Positions 26,938 through 36,695 of a DNA stretch of 64,000 bases are shown here, piece by piece. Made by a program: the position numbers and the translations under genes. Source of the stretch: Parvularculaceae bacterium (lineage in GTDB: Bacteria; Pseudomonadota; Alphaproteobacteria; Caulobacterales; Parvularculaceae). The stretch is from positions 72,426-136,425 of the forward strand of contig JAGRDS010000002.1 of assembly GCA_020446945.1 (NCBI GenBank), in the 5' to 3' direction. Position 1 is the first letter of the stretch. Each line of letters opens with the position of its first letter. Under the pieces are notes generated by a model. It did no database searches, was not told the origin of the DNA, and saw only the letters and a list, made by a program, of their open reading frames with translations.

Positions 26938-27975
26938 TCAGTCGCGATATCCGTTTGGATTGCCGCTTTGCCAGCGCCAATGGTCCGCGCACATATCCGC
27001 AAGGGATTTCGTTGCTTTCCAGCCAAGTTCCGCGTTGGCGCGCGAGGGGTTGGCGAAAAATTCAGCGATATCTCCGTCGCGGCGCGGCGCGATCTCATAG
27101 GGGATATCGCGGTTCGACGCGCGCTTGAATGCGCCGATCGCTTCAAGCACCGAAACGCCGCTGCCCGTGCCGAGATTGAAAGCGACTGCGCCGGGCGTAG
27201 CCTTGCGCGATAGGTAATCGATCGCCGCGACATGGCCGGCGGCAAGATCGACGACGTGGATATAATCGCGCACGCCCGTGCCGTCGCGCGTCGGGTAGTC
27301 GTCGCCGAATACTTTCAGTTTCGGCAGGCGCCCGACAGCAACCTGCGCGATGAACGGGAAGAGATTGTTTGGAATTCCGTTCGGGTCTTCGCCGATCCGG
27401 CCTGAAGGATGCGCGCCGACAGGGTTGAAATAGCGGAGATTGCAAACTTTCCAGCGCTTGTCGGCGAGAGCGAGGTCTTTCAGGATCTCTTCGATGAAAA
27501 GCTTGGTGCGCCCGTACGGATTGGTGGGACCGGTCGCTCCGTCTTCGTCGATCGGGTTTTCGTTAAGCGCGCCGTAGACGGTGGCCGACGAGGAAAAAAC
27601 GATAAGGCGCGCATTCGCTTCTTCGAGCGCGCGGACAAGCGTAAATGTCGCCGGCAGGTTCACTGAATAATACATGACCGGTTCGGCGACGGATTCGCCG
27701 ACCGCCTTCAGGCCGGCGAGATGAACGGCGCCGTCGGGCCGAAACGCCTTCACCGCGTCAATGATGCGCTGCGTGTCGGCGGGGTCGGCGAGATCGGCCT
27801 CCAATAGTTCGACGTCGCCGCCGGCGATTTCGGATATGCGTTCAAGCGCTTTCGGGCTCGAGTTCACGAAATTGTCGATGACAAGCGCCTTGCAGCCCGC
27901 TTTGACGAGTTCGACGCATACATGGCTGCCGATATAACCGGCGCCGCCCGCAACAATGATGCGCATACTGTTCAT
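26938..27975 (-). CDS. galE: UDP-glucose 4-epimerase
   Basis: NAD-dependent interconversion of UDP-glucose and UDP-galactose (possibly also the GlcNAc forms). The 345-residue product has the Rossmann motif GGAGYIGSHVCVEL, the SSSATVYG segment and the catalytic YGRTK. The start at 27975 overlaps the manC stop by four bases (ATGA), which supports it over the Met three codons on. It is the last gene of the operon glmS-AGE-manC-galE and supplies precursors for envelope glycans. Confidence 0.95.
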   Translation of the reverse strand: MNSMRIIVAGGAGYIGSHVCVELVKAGCKALVIDNFVNSSPKALERISEIAGGDVELLEADLADPADTQRIIDAVKAFRPDGAVHLAGLKAVGESVAEPVMYYSVNLPATFTLVRALEEANARLIVFSSSATVYGALNENPIDEDGATGPTNPYGRTKLFIEEILKDLALADKRWKVCNLRYFNPVGAHPSGRIGEDPNGIPNNLFPFIAQVAVGRLPKLKVFGDDYPTRDGTGVRDYIHVVDLAAGHVAAIDYLSRKATPGAVAFNLGTGSGVSVLEAIGAFKRASNRDIPYEIAPRRDGDIAEFFANPSRANAELGWKATKSLADMCADHWRWQSGNPNGYRD

Positions 27976-29039
27976 AACAGATCCCGGCGCCCGCGCGCTT
28001 TTAATTCCTCAACGATTTTCTTGACATCCTGCGCGCGCGATTTCGGCGCGACGAGTACGGCGTCTTTCGTCGCGACAATGACGAGGTCCGACACGGCGAG
28101 CGCGCCGACAAACGGCCCGTCCGTGCGGATGACGACGCCGTCGCAGTCGATTGCGGCGACGCGGGCGTCCTGCTCGCCGCCCTCGATCGCCGTCCACGCG
28201 CCGATATCGCTCCAGCCCGCATCGAGCGGTCCGACGACCGCAGCGCGCGAGGTTTTCTCCATAACGGCGTAGTCGATCGAATCGGCGGGGCATTCGGCAA
28301 AGCGCGCCGCGTCGAGCCGGCAAAGCGCGCCGTCGCTCTGCGCATCGCGCAGGGCGGCGTCGGCGGCGCGTCCTATCGCCGGCGCATGCACCGCAAGCTC
28401 GCCCGTCATCGCCTCAGGCGCGTAGAGAAAAATTCCGGCGTTCCAGAAATGGCGCCCGCTCGCGACATAATGTTCGGCTGTCTGTAAATCCGGCTTCTCG
28501 CGAAAGGCGGCGACTTCAGCGACGCCCTCGGCCATCGGCGCGCCCGCTTCGATATAGCCGTAACCCGTATGCGGCTCGCTTGGGCGAACCCCGAATGTGA
28601 CGATCGCGCCTTTTGAAGCGGCGCCCGCCCCTTGCGCGACGGCGGCGCGAAAGGCGCGCGCGTCAGCGATATGATGATCGGCCGGCGCCAGCAGGCACAG
28701 CGCGCCGGGACGCATCTTCGCCGTCCACGCCGCCGCGACGGCGGCGACGGCCGCGGTGTTGCGCGGGCAGGGTTCGATAATGATCGCCGCCGGCGAAACG
28801 CCGATTTCTTTCAATTGCGCGGCGATGATTTCCGCGTGCGCCTCGCCGGCGACGATGATCGGGGCGGCGAATTCCGCCGCCTCATCGCTGGTCATGCGCA
28901 TGGCGGTTTCCTGAAACAGCGAAGTTTCGGCGACAAGCGGCAGGAACTGTTTCGGCCGCGCGGCGCGCGACATCGGCCAAAGCCGCGTTCCGGCTCCGCC
29001 CGACATGATCACCGGCTGAATGAGCGCGCGCATCGTCAT
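27972..29039 (-). CDS. manC: Mannose-1-phosphate guanylyltransferase
   Basis: Makes GDP-mannose from GTP and mannose-1-phosphate. The 355-residue product has the nucleotidyltransferase signature IMSGGAGTRLWPMSRAARPK, the PCPRNTAAVAA segment and FREKPD. It is the short form with no C-terminal phosphomannose isomerase domain. It overlaps galE downstream and the AGE-family gene upstream by four bases each, so the operon is translationally coupled. The isomerase step is probably supplied by that AGE neighbour. Confidence 0.94.
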   Translation of the reverse strand: MTMRALIQPVIMSGGAGTRLWPMSRAARPKQFLPLVAETSLFQETAMRMTSDEAAEFAAPIIVAGEAHAEIIAAQLKEIGVSPAAIIIEPCPRNTAAVAAVAAAWTAKMRPGALCLLAPADHHIADARAFRAAVAQGAGAASKGAIVTFGVRPSEPHTGYGYIEAGAPMAEGVAEVAAFREKPDLQTAEHYVASGRHFWNAGIFLYAPEAMTGELAVHAPAIGRAADAALRDAQSDGALCRLDAARFAECPADSIDYAVMEKTSRAAVVGPLDAGWSDIGAWTAIEGGEQDARVAAIDCDGVVIRTDGPFVGALAVSDLVIVATKDAVLVAPKSRAQDVKKIVEELKARGRRDLL

Positions 29040-30157
29040 TTACCTATCCTATGCCGGCGTTCGACGGCGCAGCAAACCGCTTCGTGGAGGTGATAGAGGA
29101 TCGACGCGGGAACGGCGCGCGCGGCCGGGCGCGCTTCAGCATCGTATTCGTCGCACCAAAGCCCGGCGGTTTCCTGATCGAGATAGGTTTTAAAAAGCGC
29201 GTCGATGATCGCGCCGGCGCTATCGTCAAATCCGAGTACGAGTGCGGCTTTGAGCGCCTCCGTCTGCGGCCAGAGGCGCCGCCCGCCAGTTTGCGCAACT
29301 GCGCCGGGACGCGCCGAATTCGGCAGGAAAGGCGCGTCGTCGGGCGCGGCGAGCGCGAACGCCGAGCGGTAGAGCAATGTTTTTTCCGCGCTGCGGTCCT
29401 CGCCTGTCAGCGCTTCAAAGCGATCGAGCAGGAACGCCCATTCGACCATATGGCCGGGTTCAAGCCTGTCGCCGGCGTCGTCGTCGAGCGACCAGTCCTC
29501 ATTGAAAAATTCGCGCAGGACGCCGCAATTGCGATCGAGGAACCGCGTTGAGAAAAGCGATTCCACATCGCGGGCGCGGGTCAGATAGGCGGGATCGCGC
29601 GTCGCCGCGTATAGCGCCATCGTCGCTTCGAATAGATGCATGTGCGGGTTCTGCCGGCGCGGCGTCGCGCCGCAGTCGTTTTCACAAAACCCGCCATGGG
29701 GCGAAGCGAGTTCCGCATCGATGAAGCCAAGCGTCGCATCGGCGACGGCGCGCGCTTTCGGATTGCGCTCGATGCGCGCTGCGCAGGCGAGAAGCAAAAA
29801 CGCCTGATCGTAAAGATCGCGCGTTTGATCGATAATGCGTCCGTCATCGTCAATCAGATGCGCACAGCCGCGCCGCGCCCCATCGGGGCAGGCGGTGCTT
29901 AAGAGGCGCTCAAATCCTTTTTCCGCGATCGCATCGCCTTCGGGCAGCCAGCCGGCGCGCGCCGCGCCGGAGAAAGCGTGAATCTGACGCGATTGCACGC
30001 GCACGCGCCGCGGCGTTCCGGTGACCGGGCGTCCGGAAAAATCAAGCTGTTCGTAGAAACCGCCTTCGGCGTCGGCGCCGGCGCGCGCCCACAAGGGCAA
30101 CGCCGCGCCGCGATACCAGTCCTCTAATCTGTCTATGGCGGCGCGAAGCCCAGTCAT
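29036..30157 (-). CDS. AGE family epimerase/isomerase, possible mannose-6-phosphate isomerase
   Basis: The 373-residue product is an (alpha/alpha)6-barrel protein of the N-acylglucosamine 2-epimerase family. Visible blocks are GGFYEQLDFSGRP, RVRVQSRQIHAFSGA, QTRDLYDQAFLLLA, NPHMHLFEATMAL, LEPGHMVEWAFLLDRFE and RLWPQTEALKAAL, with the family's conserved His and Glu residues. The ATG at 30157 follows GAGGGGA; the frame runs upstream into glmS without family sequence. Coupling to manC suggests fructose-6-phosphate to mannose-6-phosphate conversion. A free-sugar isomerase is the alternative. Confidence 0.88.
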   Translation of the reverse strand: MTGLRAAIDRLEDWYRGAALPLWARAGADAEGGFYEQLDFSGRPVTGTPRRVRVQSRQIHAFSGAARAGWLPEGDAIAEKGFERLLSTACPDGARRGCAHLIDDDGRIIDQTRDLYDQAFLLLACAARIERNPKARAVADATLGFIDAELASPHGGFCENDCGATPRRQNPHMHLFEATMALYAATRDPAYLTRARDVESLFSTRFLDRNCGVLREFFNEDWSLDDDAGDRLEPGHMVEWAFLLDRFEALTGEDRSAEKTLLYRSAFALAAPDDAPFLPNSARPGAVAQTGGRRLWPQTEALKAALVLGFDDSAGAIIDALFKTYLDQETAGLWCDEYDAEARPAARAVPASILYHLHEAVCCAVERRHRIGK

Positions 30158-30237
30158 TCCCCTCAAATCCCGTTCCTTGCGGCGATCCCGATAGGGCGCC
30201 CGCTCGCCCCGGTCAAAAAAACAGACGGGATCGACGC

Positions 30238-32064
30238 CTATTCGACTGTGACGGACTTGGCGAGGTTGCGCGGCTGATCGACATCGGTGCCTTTCGTCGT
30301 CGCCGTGAAATAGGCGAGCAATTGAACCGGCGCCGCGTAAACGATCGGTGAAAGCAGCGGATGACATTCGGGGACTTCGATCGAAGCGAAGAGATCGGGA
30401 CCGGCTGCGGCGACGCCTTTTTTGTCGGAAATCAGGATCGCCTTACCCTGCCGCGCCATGATTTCGTGCATGTTCGAAATCGTTTTTTCAAAATGCTTGT
30501 CGGCGGGGGCGATGACGATCACCGGCATATGTTCGTCGATCAGCGCGATCGGTCCATGCTTTAGCTCGCCGGCGGCGTATCCTTCGGCGTGGATATAGGA
30601 AATTTCCTTCAGCTTCAGCGCGCCTTCCATGGCGAGCGGAAACGATACGCCGCGTCCGACGAACAGGGTGTGCGAGGTTTTTGCGATTTCAATCGCCACT
30701 TCCTCGATTCTCGGCGCCGATTTGATCGCTTCGCCGACAAGGCGCGGCGTTTGAAGCAGCGCGGAAACGATTTCCTTTTCTTCCGCCGCGCTCAATTCGC
30801 CGCGCTGGCGTCCTGCGGCGAGCGCGATCGCCGCCAGCGCCGCGAGCTGGCAGGTGAAGGCTTTTGTCGAAGCGACGCCGATTTCAGGGCCGGCCGCCAT
30901 CGGAAAAATGATATCCGCCTCGCGCGCAATCGAGGATTCGGGCACGTTGACGACGGCCGCGATCTTTTGTCCGTGCGCCTTTGCGTGGCGCAAGGCGGCG
31001 AGCGTGTCCGCCGTTTCGCCGGATTGGGAAATGAAAAGCGCGCCGCCGTTTTTCGGGTAGGGGACGTCGCGATAGCGAAGCTCCGATGCGATATCGATAT
31101 CGACGGACAAACCCGCCCAGCTTTCGAACCAGTATTTTGAGATCAGCCCGGCGTAATAGGCCGTGCCGCAGGCCGATATCGTCAGGCGGTCGAGTTTTGT
31201 AAAATCGAACGCGCCTTCGGGAAGGGAAATCGCGCCCGTCGCCGCATCGATATAGCGCGAAAGCGTGTGCGCGATCACTTCCGGCTGTTCATGGATTTCT
31301 TTCGCCATGAAATGGCGGTGGCCGTCCTTGTCGACCATGCTGTCGGCGGCCGAAGAAATCGTCTCCGCGCGCGCCGCCCTTGCGCCGCTCTCGTCGTAGA
31401 TTTCAAAAGAGGCGCGTGTCAGGACTGCGAAATCGCCTTCTTCGAGATAGGTGACGCGATTGGTGAAAGGCGCCAGCGCATAAGCGTCGGAGCCGAGAAA
31501 CATCTCCCCCTCGCCGCGGCCGATAGCAAGCGGCGAGCCGCGCCGCGCGCCGATCAGCAAATCATCCTCGCCGGTGAAAACGATCGCGAAGGCGAAAGCG
31601 CCGCGCATCCGGCCCAGTGCTTTTCTGACGGCGTTCCTGGGGTCAAGATTGTCGTGCGAGAGATAATAGGTGATGAGCTGCGCGCAGACTTCCGAATCCG
31701 TCTGCGAGGAAAAGACCACGCCCTTCGACTTCAACTCCTCGCGCAATTCGGCGAAATTTTCGATAATCCCGTTATGGACGAGCGCGAGCCGGTCGGTCGC
31801 GTGCGGGTGCGCATTATCGTCCGTCGCCGCGCCATGGGTCGCCCAGCGCGTATGGCCGATGCCCGTCGCGCCCGAAAGCGGCGCGTCGGCGAGCCGCGTC
31901 GAAAGAGCGGCGAGTTTGCCGCAGGCGCGCCGCCGGTCGAGGCGGCCGTTTTCGATCGTCGCGACGCCGGCTGAGTCATAGCCGCGATACTCAAGCCGCT
32001 TCAGCCCCTCAAGGATCGCCGGCGCAACGTCGCCGTTTCCGAGTATCCCGATGATTCCGCACAT
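30238..32064 (-). CDS. glmS: Glutamine-fructose-6-phosphate aminotransferase (isomerizing)
   Basis: First step to UDP-GlcNAc. The 608-residue product has the N-terminal nucleophile Cys2 (MCGIIGILGNG) of the class II amidotransferase domain, LEYRGYDSAGVA, RWATHGAATDDNAHPH and HNGIIENF, and two SIS domains (ISACGTAYYAGLISKYWFE; SQSGETADTLAALR; IGVASTKAFTCQLAAL). The C-terminal NLAKSVTVE matches the family. It starts the sugar-nucleotide operon. No glmS ribozyme is expected or seen. Confidence 0.97.
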   Translation of the reverse strand: MCGIIGILGNGDVAPAILEGLKRLEYRGYDSAGVATIENGRLDRRRACGKLAALSTRLADAPLSGATGIGHTRWATHGAATDDNAHPHATDRLALVHNGIIENFAELREELKSKGVVFSSQTDSEVCAQLITYYLSHDNLDPRNAVRKALGRMRGAFAFAIVFTGEDDLLIGARRGSPLAIGRGEGEMFLGSDAYALAPFTNRVTYLEEGDFAVLTRASFEIYDESGARAARAETISSAADSMVDKDGHRHFMAKEIHEQPEVIAHTLSRYIDAATGAISLPEGAFDFTKLDRLTISACGTAYYAGLISKYWFESWAGLSVDIDIASELRYRDVPYPKNGGALFISQSGETADTLAALRHAKAHGQKIAAVVNVPESSIAREADIIFPMAAGPEIGVASTKAFTCQLAALAAIALAAGRQRGELSAAEEKEIVSALLQTPRLVGEAIKSAPRIEEVAIEIAKTSHTLFVGRGVSFPLAMEGALKLKEISYIHAEGYAAGELKHGPIALIDEHMPVIVIAPADKHFEKTISNMHEIMARQGKAILISDKKGVAAAGPDLFASIEVPECHPLLSPIVYAAPVQLLAYFTATTKGTDVDQPRNLAKSVTVE

Positions 32065-32164
32065 AAATTCTTATCGTCCAGCCTGACGGCGCCGTCATAT
32101 CAAGAAGTGTTTCCGAGTGATACGCCAACTTGATCCAAGCAAGGTTAAGGCCGGAACCGGGCGA

Positions 32165-33766
32165 TCAGGCGGCGCGGATGATATCGGCCGCTTTTTCCGC
32201 GATCATGATCGTCGGGGCGTTGGTGTTTCCCGAAACGAGATTGGGCATGACCGAGGCGTCAACGACCCTTAGCCCGTCGAGCCCATTAAGGCGGAGCTGG
32301 GGGTCGAGGACCGCGCGGGCATCCGTTCCCATGCGGCAGGTGCCGACAGGATGGTAAATCGTGTCGCTGCGCGCCTTTATGTCGGCGATCAGCGCCTCAT
32401 CGCTCGCATTCGGACCTTCATACAGATAGTCGCCCGCAACCGCCCTGATCGACGGCGCTTCGAACAGGCGGAAGACGATCCGCGCGCCTTTCATCAGACG
32501 GTCGAGATCGTCCGCATCGGAAAGGAAATTCGGATCGATAATCGGATCGGCCATCGGATCGGCGCCGCCGAGCAATACCTCGCCGCGGCTTTTCGGGCGC
32601 AATACGCACACATGACAGGAAAAACCGCCGCCGAGATGTTTCTTGTCGCCATGATTGTCGACGAGGGCGGGAAGAAAATGTAGCTGTATATCGGCTTCGT
32701 CTTCGCCCGGACCGGTTTTCAAAAACCCGCCGACTTCGGCGATGTTCGTCGTCAGCGGACCGGTTCCGGATTTGCGATACTCGCCGAGCGCTTTTGGAAA
32801 ATTGAGCGCGAACGGGATCGAAAGGCCGATCGATGAAGGTGCGGAGGATTTTCGAAGCACCGTGTAGTCAAGATGATCCTGAAGGTTCTTTCCGACTTCG
32901 GGCGCATCCAGAATAACATCGACGCCGTTTTCCTTCAGATGCGCGGCCGGTCCGATTCCCGACAGCATCAGAACCTGCGGCGACTGAAAGGCGCCTGCGG
33001 AAAGGATAACTTCTTTCCGTGCCCGCACTTCTTTCGAATTGCGGCCGTGACGATAGCGAACGCCGACGGCGCGCCCGTCCTCAATGATGATTTTTTCCGA
33101 GCGGGCGTCCGCTTTCACCTCGACATTGGAGCGCGTTCGCGCCGCATCGAGATAGGCGCGCGCCGCCGACCAGCGCTTTCCGCCGCGCTGCGTTACCTGG
33201 TAATAGCCCATGCCTTCCTGGCGATCGCCGTTGAAATCGGCGTTCATCGGCAGTTGCAGTTCGCCCGCTGCATTTAAAAACGCATCGCTAAGCGGGTTTT
33301 TATAGCGCAGATCGCTGACGGCGAGCGGTCCGCCGGCCGCATGATGCGGGTTAGCGCCGCGCTGATTGTCTTCCGCTTTCAGGAAATAGGGAAAAACATT
33401 GTCCCAGTCCCAGCCCGTCGCCCCGGCTTGCGCCCAGCCGTCATAATCGGCTTTGTTTCCGCGGATATATATCATCGCATTGATCGAGCTTGATCCGCCG
33501 AGCGTGCGCCCGCGCGGCTGATGGCCGATCTTGCCGTTCATATGTTTTTGCGGCGCCGTTTCGAACGACCAGTTGTATTTCGTCCCCTTCGGGAAAAAGG
33601 CGAAACCTATCGGCGTGTGAATGAGCGCGCTTTTGTCTTCCGGCCCCGCCTCAAGAACGCAAACGCTAACCCCGCCATCTTCGCTCAACCGGTTTGCGAG
33701 GACGCAACCCGCCGATCCTGCGCCGATGATGACATAATCGAAGGTTTCGAGTGTTTCAGCGCTCAT
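32165..33766 (-). CDS. GMC family FAD-dependent oxidoreductase
   Basis: A 533-residue choline-dehydrogenase-like alcohol oxidoreductase. It has the FAD-binding motif [20 protein letters not shown] at the N-terminus, the GMC signature [37 protein letters not shown], and a C-terminal [12 protein letters not shown] with the active-site His, followed by [14 protein letters not shown]. No signal peptide. It lies 29 bp downstream of an aldehyde dehydrogenase gene on the same strand, so the pair probably oxidises an alcohol to the acid in two steps. The substrate is unknown. Confidence 0.92.
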   Translation of the reverse strand: MSAETLETFDYVIIGAGSAGCVLANRLSEDGGVSVCVLEAGPEDKSALIHTPIGFAFFPKGTKYNWSFETAPQKHMNGKIGHQPRGRTLGGSSSINAMIYIRGNKADYDGWAQAGATGWDWDNVFPYFLKAEDNQRGANPHHAAGGPLAVSDLRYKNPLSDAFLNAAGELQLPMNADFNGDRQEGMGYYQVTQRGGKRWSAARAYLDAARTRSNVEVKADARSEKIIIEDGRAVGVRYRHGRNSKEVRARKEVILSAGAFQSPQVLMLSGIGPAAHLKENGVDVILDAPEVGKNLQDHLDYTVLRKSSAPSSIGLSIPFALNFPKALGEYRKSGTGPLTTNIAEVGGFLKTGPGEDEADIQLHFLPALVDNHGDKKHLGGGFSCHVCVLRPKSRGEVLLGGADPMADPIIDPNFLSDADDLDRLMKGARIVFRLFEAPSIRAVAGDYLYEGPNASDEALIADIKARSDTIYHPVGTCRMGTDARAVLDPQLRLNGLDGLRVVDASVMPNLVSGNTNAPTIMIAEKAADIIRAA

Positions 33767-33795
33767 GCGATCTCACAATAAAAAGTCCGGACCCG

Positions 33796-35238
33796 TCAGA
33801 TTATTTTCCGCGCCATTTTCAACAATTTGTCAGTTTTTTCGGAAAACGGCGGATAAAGCATTTTGTTCGACGCGAACCTGCTCTGATAGAATACCGGTTT
33901 CATGTGCGAGAAGGCCTCGAACCCCTTTTCGCCGTGATAGGCGCCGATGCCGCTTTTGCCGACGCCGCCGAATGGCAGGTTTTCCTGCGCAACGTGCCAG
34001 AGCGTGTCGTTGACGGTGACGCCGCCGGCGTGCGTACGCCGCAAGACCTCATTGCGCGCCGCGCTGTCCTCGCCGAACCAGTAAAGTGCGAGCGGGCGTT
34101 CTCCATCATTAATGTGCTCAATCGCTTCTTCGCGTCCCGACACGGAAAGGACCGGAAGGACGGGGCCGAATATTTCCTCTTTCATCAAGGCGATGTCCGG
34201 CGGCGGATCGACGACGATCGTCAGCGGCAATTTACGTTGCGGATCGAGCGCGTTCGACGAGCCGACCTCGACGATTTTCGCGCCGACATTCCTGGCCTCG
34301 TCGACGAGCGCCTTTAATCGCGCGAAATGGCGTTGCGAGATGATTGCGGTGTAATCGCCGCTCGTATCGATTTCCGGATAGAGCGTGCGCGCGGACCCGG
34401 CGAGCGCGTCAACCGTCGCGCCGAGTTTTGCGCGCGGCGTCAATACGTAATCCGGCGCGACGCAGGTTTGGCCCGCATTGAACAGTTTGCCCTGTGCGAT
34501 AGACAACGCCGCTTTGCCAATGTCGGCGCTTTCGTCGATGATCGCCGGCGACTTGCCGCCAAGTTCAAGCGTCACCGGCGTCAGGTTTTTCGCCGCCGCC
34601 ATGTAGACGCGCTGGCCGATCGCGGTCGATCCGGTAAAAAGAAGATGGTCGAACGGGACGGATGAAAACGCCTGACCGACCTCGACCCCGCCGGTGACGA
34701 CGGCCATGACGCTTTCTTCGAATTCGGCGCGGATGATTTCGCGCATGATTTCGGCCGTCGCCGGCGTCAGTTCGCTCGGCTTTATGAGAACGCGGTTCCC
34801 CGCTGCGAGCGCGGCGGCGGCGGGCGATAAAGCGAGTTGCAGCGGATAGTTCCAGGGCGAAATTATACCGATGACGCCGAGCGGCTGCGGCTCGATCCGG
34901 CTTCTGGCCGGTTTCATATGCACCGGCGTCGCAACGCCTCGCGCGCGCATCCATTTTTTCAAATGGCGCTTCGCCGCTTTCGCCGCCGAAACGCTGACGA
35001 TGATCTCGGCGAGAAGAGTCTCATGGCGCGAACGGCTTGAAAAATCCGAATTCACCGCATCGATGATGCGCTTCTCGTTCGTCTCGACCGCATGAATAAG
35101 CGCGTTCAAACGCGCTTCGCGCTGCCCGACGCTGGGATAGGGTTCGGCGGCGAACGCCTTTTTCTGAAGCATGAACACGCGATCGATCTCGGCGTCGCGC
35201 GCCGGCGTTTCGTTGATCGGACGGGTCGTGTCGGCCAT
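33796..35238 (-). CDS. Aldehyde dehydrogenase, coniferyl-aldehyde type
   Basis: NAD(P)-dependent aldehyde oxidation. The 480-residue product has the catalytic Glu region VTLELGGKSPAII and the nucleophile Cys in FNAGQTCVAPDYVL; PWNYPLQLALSP and the C-terminal PFGGVGKSGIGAYHGEKGFEAFSH fit the coniferyl / fatty aldehyde branch. The ATG at 35238 follows GGAGGAACTG, a strong ribosome site; the frame upstream is open but unrelated. It is paired with the GMC gene. Confidence 0.92.
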   Translation of the reverse strand: MADTTRPINETPARDAEIDRVFMLQKKAFAAEPYPSVGQREARLNALIHAVETNEKRIIDAVNSDFSSRSRHETLLAEIIVSVSAAKAAKRHLKKWMRARGVATPVHMKPARSRIEPQPLGVIGIISPWNYPLQLALSPAAAALAAGNRVLIKPSELTPATAEIMREIIRAEFEESVMAVVTGGVEVGQAFSSVPFDHLLFTGSTAIGQRVYMAAAKNLTPVTLELGGKSPAIIDESADIGKAALSIAQGKLFNAGQTCVAPDYVLTPRAKLGATVDALAGSARTLYPEIDTSGDYTAIISQRHFARLKALVDEARNVGAKIVEVGSSNALDPQRKLPLTIVVDPPPDIALMKEEIFGPVLPVLSVSGREEAIEHINDGERPLALYWFGEDSAARNEVLRRTHAGGVTVNDTLWHVAQENLPFGGVGKSGIGAYHGEKGFEAFSHMKPVFYQSRFASNKMLYPPFSEKTDKLLKMARKII

Positions 35239-35338
35239 CAGTTCCTCCGGGAACAGGAACGCATGAAACGCATCAGTTTCCCGCAATCCGAACCATGGGT
35301 CCAGTAAAACCGGCAGTTCGGCGCCCGGCGCGGAATGA

Positions 35339-36271
35339 TCAGTTGTGAATTTCCGCCACGGCGGCGATCCATTTGCGATCGTCGCTGAGCGCGATGCGCG
35401 ATACCGCGCCGGCGCCCTTCGGTCCAAGATCGGCGATAGCGGTCCAGTCCTCATCGCGCGCGCCGCGCCAGAAAATTTCCGCCCCGCTCCCGGCGAGAAA
35501 CCCGTAGGCTTCGCCATTCCCGTCGAGGACGACGAAGAAATCGGTCGCGCCGGCGGGAAGGTCGGACAGCGGCGTCAACTTGCCGCTCGCCGCATCATAT
35601 CGCGCAATGCGTGACGGGCCTTCCTCATCGTCCGGCGATTGCGAAAACCACAGCGCGCCGCCCTTTGCGTTCGACTGCAAGGTGCGGCCGATATTTCCGT
35701 GCAGCAACGCGGTTTCGCCGCTGGCGACATCGACCCTGTAGAGGCTGCCAGGTTCCGAGCGGTAGTAAACGCCGAGCGCGGCGCCGTTTTCGAGCCAGGC
35801 GTAATAGCCGAGCGGCGCAAAATCGACGACTGCGGCGCCTTCTTCGCTCCCCGGCGCACGACGGTGAACGCGCGTCACGTCTCCGGCCGTGTTTTCCTGG
35901 ATGAAGGAGATTCCGCCCATCGGCGCTTCCTTCGGCGAATATTCGCTTTCCTGCGCCGTCGCCGTTACCGGCTGGCTTGCGCCGCGCGCGATGTCGTAAA
36001 GGCGGATGTCGGTTTTCCCGTTTTCACCGTCGGCGACGTAATAAAATGCGGCCTGCCCAGCCAGGAAAGAAGGCTGGTTGTCGTAACCTTTGCGGCCGGT
36101 GGCGTTTCGAAGCGCGGCGAGCGACGGCGCGCCGGTTGAAAAATCGACCGCGGCGACAAAAATATCCGTATCGGGATTGTCTGGCGCGGCGACGGAAAGC
36201 GCGTTGTCATCGCCTGCGGCGCACCCGCCAAACGCAAGCGCAAGCGCTGAAAAAACTGCAAATTCTCTCAT
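35339..36271 (-). CDS. Lipoprotein with TolB-like beta-propeller repeats
   Basis: Not assigned to a named family. The 310-residue product has a lipoprotein signal (MREFAVFSALALAFGGCAAG, lipobox FGGC with Cys17). It continues with repeated strands of beta-propeller type (YDNQPSFLAG, GKTDIRLYDIARG, PGSLYRVDVASGE, GPSRIARYDAASGK). These resemble WD40-like TolB repeats, which read out Asp-rich turns. The ATG at 36271 follows GGAGGA. It is probably anchored to a membrane; the function is unknown. It lies upstream of the ALDH gene on the same strand with a 100-bp gap. Confidence 0.75.
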   Translation of the reverse strand: MREFAVFSALALAFGGCAAGDDNALSVAAPDNPDTDIFVAAVDFSTGAPSLAALRNATGRKGYDNQPSFLAGQAAFYYVADGENGKTDIRLYDIARGASQPVTATAQESEYSPKEAPMGGISFIQENTAGDVTRVHRRAPGSEEGAAVVDFAPLGYYAWLENGAALGVYYRSEPGSLYRVDVASGETALLHGNIGRTLQSNAKGGALWFSQSPDDEEGPSRIARYDAASGKLTPLSDLPAGATDFFVVLDGNGEAYGFLAGSGAEIFWRGARDEDWTAIADLGPKGAGAVSRIALSDDRKWIAAVAEIHN

Positions 36272-36372
36272 ATATCCTCCCGATAATGTACGAACGATAA
36301 GCGCCTTCGCCGTTCCGGTCACCCTTTTAACAGGTCGGCGCCGATTTGCGCGCCGTCGCCGTGCGATTGTCC

Positions 36373-36415
36373 GCGAGCGAGAAAATGATGGAGCTGGATG
36401 GAGAAACATCGAACC
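36373..36415 (-). repeat. Partial copy of the tRNA-Ala 3' end and its flank
   Basis: GCGAGCGAGAAAATG(A/G)TGGAGCTG occurs here and at 36490-36513, where it spans the 3' flank and acceptor end of the intact tRNA-Ala. ATCGAACC of the T-arm is also kept after a few inserted bases. The rest of the tRNA is absent. This looks like a decayed tandem tRNA copy or an old attachment-site scar. Confidence 0.55.
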
Positions 36416-36502
36416 GGCGCAACCAGGCGTGCGACTGCGCGCCGGCCGGTCAGGCCGCCCCCGCGGAGGACATCGCGAAGCGATCGTACGCGAGCGAGAA
36501 AA

Positions 36503-36578
36503 TGGTGGAGCTGAGCGGAATCGAACCGCTGACCTCCTCATTGCGAACGAGGCGCTCTCCCAACTGAGCTACAGCCCC
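36503..36578 (-). tRNA. tRNA-Ala (anticodon CGC)
   Basis: The acceptor GGGGCTG/CAGCTCC contains the G3-U70 pair that identifies alanine tRNAs. D-arm GCTCAGTTGGGAGAGC, anticodon loop TTCGCAA (anticodon CGC, GCG codons) and T-arm GCGG-TTCGATT-CCGC are intact, and CCA is encoded. Confidence 0.96.
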
Positions 36579-36695
36579 ATGCGGCCGACAAGGCCCCAGG
36601 ATTTGGGAAGCGCTGATCTAGGCGCGCGCTTGCGCGCTGTCAATTCCAGTCCGATGGTGGGCGGTCCGCTGGGGAAAATGCGCAGGAGACCAGAA

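Noticed and set aside
36090..36695. N-terminal extension of the Cys-rich hypothetical protein
   Set aside because: It would read through the lipoprotein promoter and tRNA-Ala; the ATG at 36696 has its own ribosome site.
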